The notes beneath the pieces were generated by a model. The model saw only the letters and a list, made by a program, of their open reading frames with translations, made no database searches and was not told the origin of the DNA. Positions 62,357 to 64,000 of a DNA stretch of 64,000 nucleotides are shown here, one piece after another (positions within the stretch are counted from its first letter, which is position 1; each line of letters starts with the position of its first letter). This DNA is from Enterococcus saigonensis (lineage in GTDB: Bacteria > Bacillota > Bacilli > Lactobacillales > Enterococcaceae): contig NZ_AP022822.1 of assembly GCF_011397115.1 (NCBI RefSeq), positions 1,725,001 through 1,789,000 on the forward strand. The letters are read 5' to 3'. The position numbers and the translations under genes were made by a program.

Positions 62357-63814
62357 TTAATGAATATTACCAATCAAACGACGAATCGGTTTTTTAGCAG
62401 CATAAAGGATAAGCCCAACCACAACTGCAATCCCACCAACAATTGCAAAGTAGCTACCTTCTGTACTTGGAGAGTAAAAACGCGTTATTTGTGCATTAAT
62501 TGCTTGTGAAGAAGCATCTGCCAATAACCAAATTGCTAACGTCTGTGCTTCAAAGGCTTTTGGAGCCAATTTCGTTGTCACTGACAAACCTACGGGTGAA
62601 AGACACATCTCACCGGCAATCATAATAAAGAAGCTCCCCACCAACCACATCGGGCTTACTTTATCGTTTACCCCAAAAATTAGACTTGGAAACATTAATA
62701 ATACAAAAGAAAGTCCTGCTAAAATCAAACCAATCGCAAATTTCACTTCTGTTGTGGGTTGTTTTTTACCCAACTTTGTCCATAAGGCGACAAAAACTGG
62801 TGTTAGCAGTACAACAAACAAGGGATTTAACGTTTGATACAAACTGGCCGGAATCGTTATTCCTAGGATAGTCGACTGGGTACGGTCAGCTGCAAAAAGT
62901 GCTAAAATAGAAGATCCTTGCTCTTCTAAGGACCAAAACACAATGGCAGATAAAAATAATGGAATATATGCCAAAACTTTTTTCTTTTCATCGGGTGTAA
63001 CATCTTTGGAACGTAACATCGTCGTAAAGTAATAAATCGGCAATAAAATTCCTAGTACACTAATGCTGTTAATAAAGAAATCAACATCTAAACGATTGAA
63101 TACAAAAGCTCCTCCAAAAAGGGCAACTACTATAACTACAGCTATAAGAAGATTACGAAAGAATTTTGTTCGTTCAGCACCAACTAACGGATTGGCCACC
63201 TCAACACCGATTTTGGCTAAAGTTTTACGACCTTGAAGACGGTATTGCACTAATCCAAAAAACATACCAACAGCGGCAATCGAAAAACCTAAATGATAAT
63301 TAACTTTTTGCCCTAATGTTCCTACAACAATTGGTGCAATCAAACTTCCTATATTAATTCCCATATAAAAAATAGAAAACGCTGTATCTCTTCGTAAATC
63401 TTCTTTGGAATACAAATGTCCTACCATGCCCGAAACATTTGATTTTAACATTCCTGTTCCAATAACAATTAAAATCATGGAAATAAAAAGTGCTGCTAAA
63501 CCAAAGGGCGTTGCTAAAACAATATGGCCAAACATAATAAAAATCCCGCCATAAAATACTGTTTTATGCGAGCCCAACAGCCGATCTGAAATCCACCCTC
63601 CTACAATGCTTGACATATAGACTAACGAACCATAAATTGACATAATCGCTACTGCAGTCGATTTGGGTAGACCTAAACCTCCGTTTACAACAGTATCATA
63701 CATATAGTAAAGTAAAATTGCTCGCATCCCATAGTAGCTAAACCGTTCCCACATTTCGGTAAAGAACAAAGTCGCTAGACCGCGTGGTTGCCCCAAAAAT
63801 GTTTTCTCTTCCAT
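62357..63814 (-). CDS. dtpT: Proton-coupled di-/tripeptide transporter (POT family)
   Basis: 485 aa, about 14 helices. LFFTEMWERFSYYGMRAILL holds the ExxER proton-coupling motif in helix 1; GGWISDRLLG and FSIFYMGINIGSLIAP are POT signatures. Imports short peptides, the main amino acid source for lactic acid bacteria. RBS AAAGGAGC. Size fits DtpT of Lactococcus. Confidence 0.93.
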   Translation of the reverse strand: MEEKTFLGQPRGLATLFFTEMWERFSYYGMRAILLYYMYDTVVNGGLGLPKSTAVAIMSIYGSLVYMSSIVGGWISDRLLGSHKTVFYGGIFIMFGHIVLATPFGLAALFISMILIVIGTGMLKSNVSGMVGHLYSKEDLRRDTAFSIFYMGINIGSLIAPIVVGTLGQKVNYHLGFSIAAVGMFFGLVQYRLQGRKTLAKIGVEVANPLVGAERTKFFRNLLIAVVIVVALFGGAFVFNRLDVDFFINSISVLGILLPIYYFTTMLRSKDVTPDEKKKVLAYIPLFLSAIVFWSLEEQGSSILALFAADRTQSTILGITIPASLYQTLNPLFVVLLTPVFVALWTKLGKKQPTTEVKFAIGLILAGLSFVLLMFPSLIFGVNDKVSPMWLVGSFFIMIAGEMCLSPVGLSVTTKLAPKAFEAQTLAIWLLADASSQAINAQITRFYSPSTEGSYFAIVGGIAVVVGLILYAAKKPIRRLIGNIH

Positions 63815-64000
63815 AAAAAAGCTCCTTTTGCTTCATTTTTTAAAATAAAGAAATTTTTCTGAAAATTCACAGAGATTAGTTTATTCTTTTCATCTACAAA
63901 ATTCAAGAATAATTAACTGAGAGATTTTTGAGCAAAATGCTACTTTTTTAAATGGTAATTAAAAATTAATAGTCTATTAAAGGCTCTTTCGTTTTAAATC

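Overview
The window is a low-GC Gram-positive chromosome segment, most likely Enterococcus or a close relative in the Enterococcaceae. Evidence: the 16S rRNA gene has an enterococcal-looking V1 hairpin; tRNA-Ala(TGC) lies in the 16S-23S spacer; and the order dnaE - pfkA - pyk - yceD - rpmF - gnd - two-component pair resembles what I remember of Enterococcus faecalis. The species is not determined. Nearly every gene belongs to core metabolism, the envelope or stress physiology. I see no prophage, insertion sequence, CRISPR array or plasmid function.

Layout. 1-2450: left-truncated rRNA operon on the minus strand, with tandem promoters. 2455-13738: LisRK/EtaRS-like two-component system, 6-phosphogluconate dehydrogenase, L32 with YceD, the pyk-pfkA glycolytic pair and dnaE, all minus. 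13836-22263: YjzD-like protein, MFS exporter, purine permease with a PurR-type box, HAD phosphatase, a YxlEFG-like ABC cluster and asnB. 22561-28631: unknown membrane protein, tRNA-Ser, TetR regulator, split ThrE exporter, mntH-usp with a metalloregulator operator, TVP38 protein. 28760-33323: membrane GDPD, a small CKPVGL protein, aquaporin, small proteins, YxeA and an unusual tRNA-like RNA. 33331-43799: pgi, gdhA, flavoprotein, ybaK/aroD/rRNA methylase, ltaS, and a miniature FtsX-type permease with an ABC-like protein lacking a Walker A motif. 43894-50639: SdpI-like protein with a two-component system, HAD phosphatase, tmRNA, a possible tiny peptide gene, a second CKPVGL protein, free-Met-sulfoxide reductase and a membrane phosphodiesterase-fold protein. 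50691-54001: Mga/AtxA-like regulator and cystine transporter. 54258-58501: ppdK divergent from ccpN and the PPDK regulatory protein, with CcpN-type boxes flanking the ppdK promoter. 58706-63814: tRNA-binding protein with MscS channel, the Gls24/Asp23 general-stress operon and a peptide transporter.

How the parts fit. Pfk, Pyk, Pgi, Gnd and PPDK cover glycolysis, the oxidative pentose phosphate route and the pyruvate/PEP node. CcpN and the PPDK kinase/phosphorylase give transcriptional and post-translational control of PPDK. LtaS, two sensor kinases, the Gls24 operon, the MscS channel and the aquaporin make up an envelope and osmotic stress set. MntH, TcyP, DtpT, GdhA, AsnB and the purine permease handle metal, amino acid, peptide and nucleobase supply.

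The least ordinary signals are the tRNA-like RNA at 33159-33247, the Walker-A-less ABC protein with its mini-permease at 42493-43799, the structured element at 22448-22549, the tiny ORFs at 48253-48342, and the CKPVGL paralog pair. Gene names rest on recalled family motifs and gene order, not on database searches.
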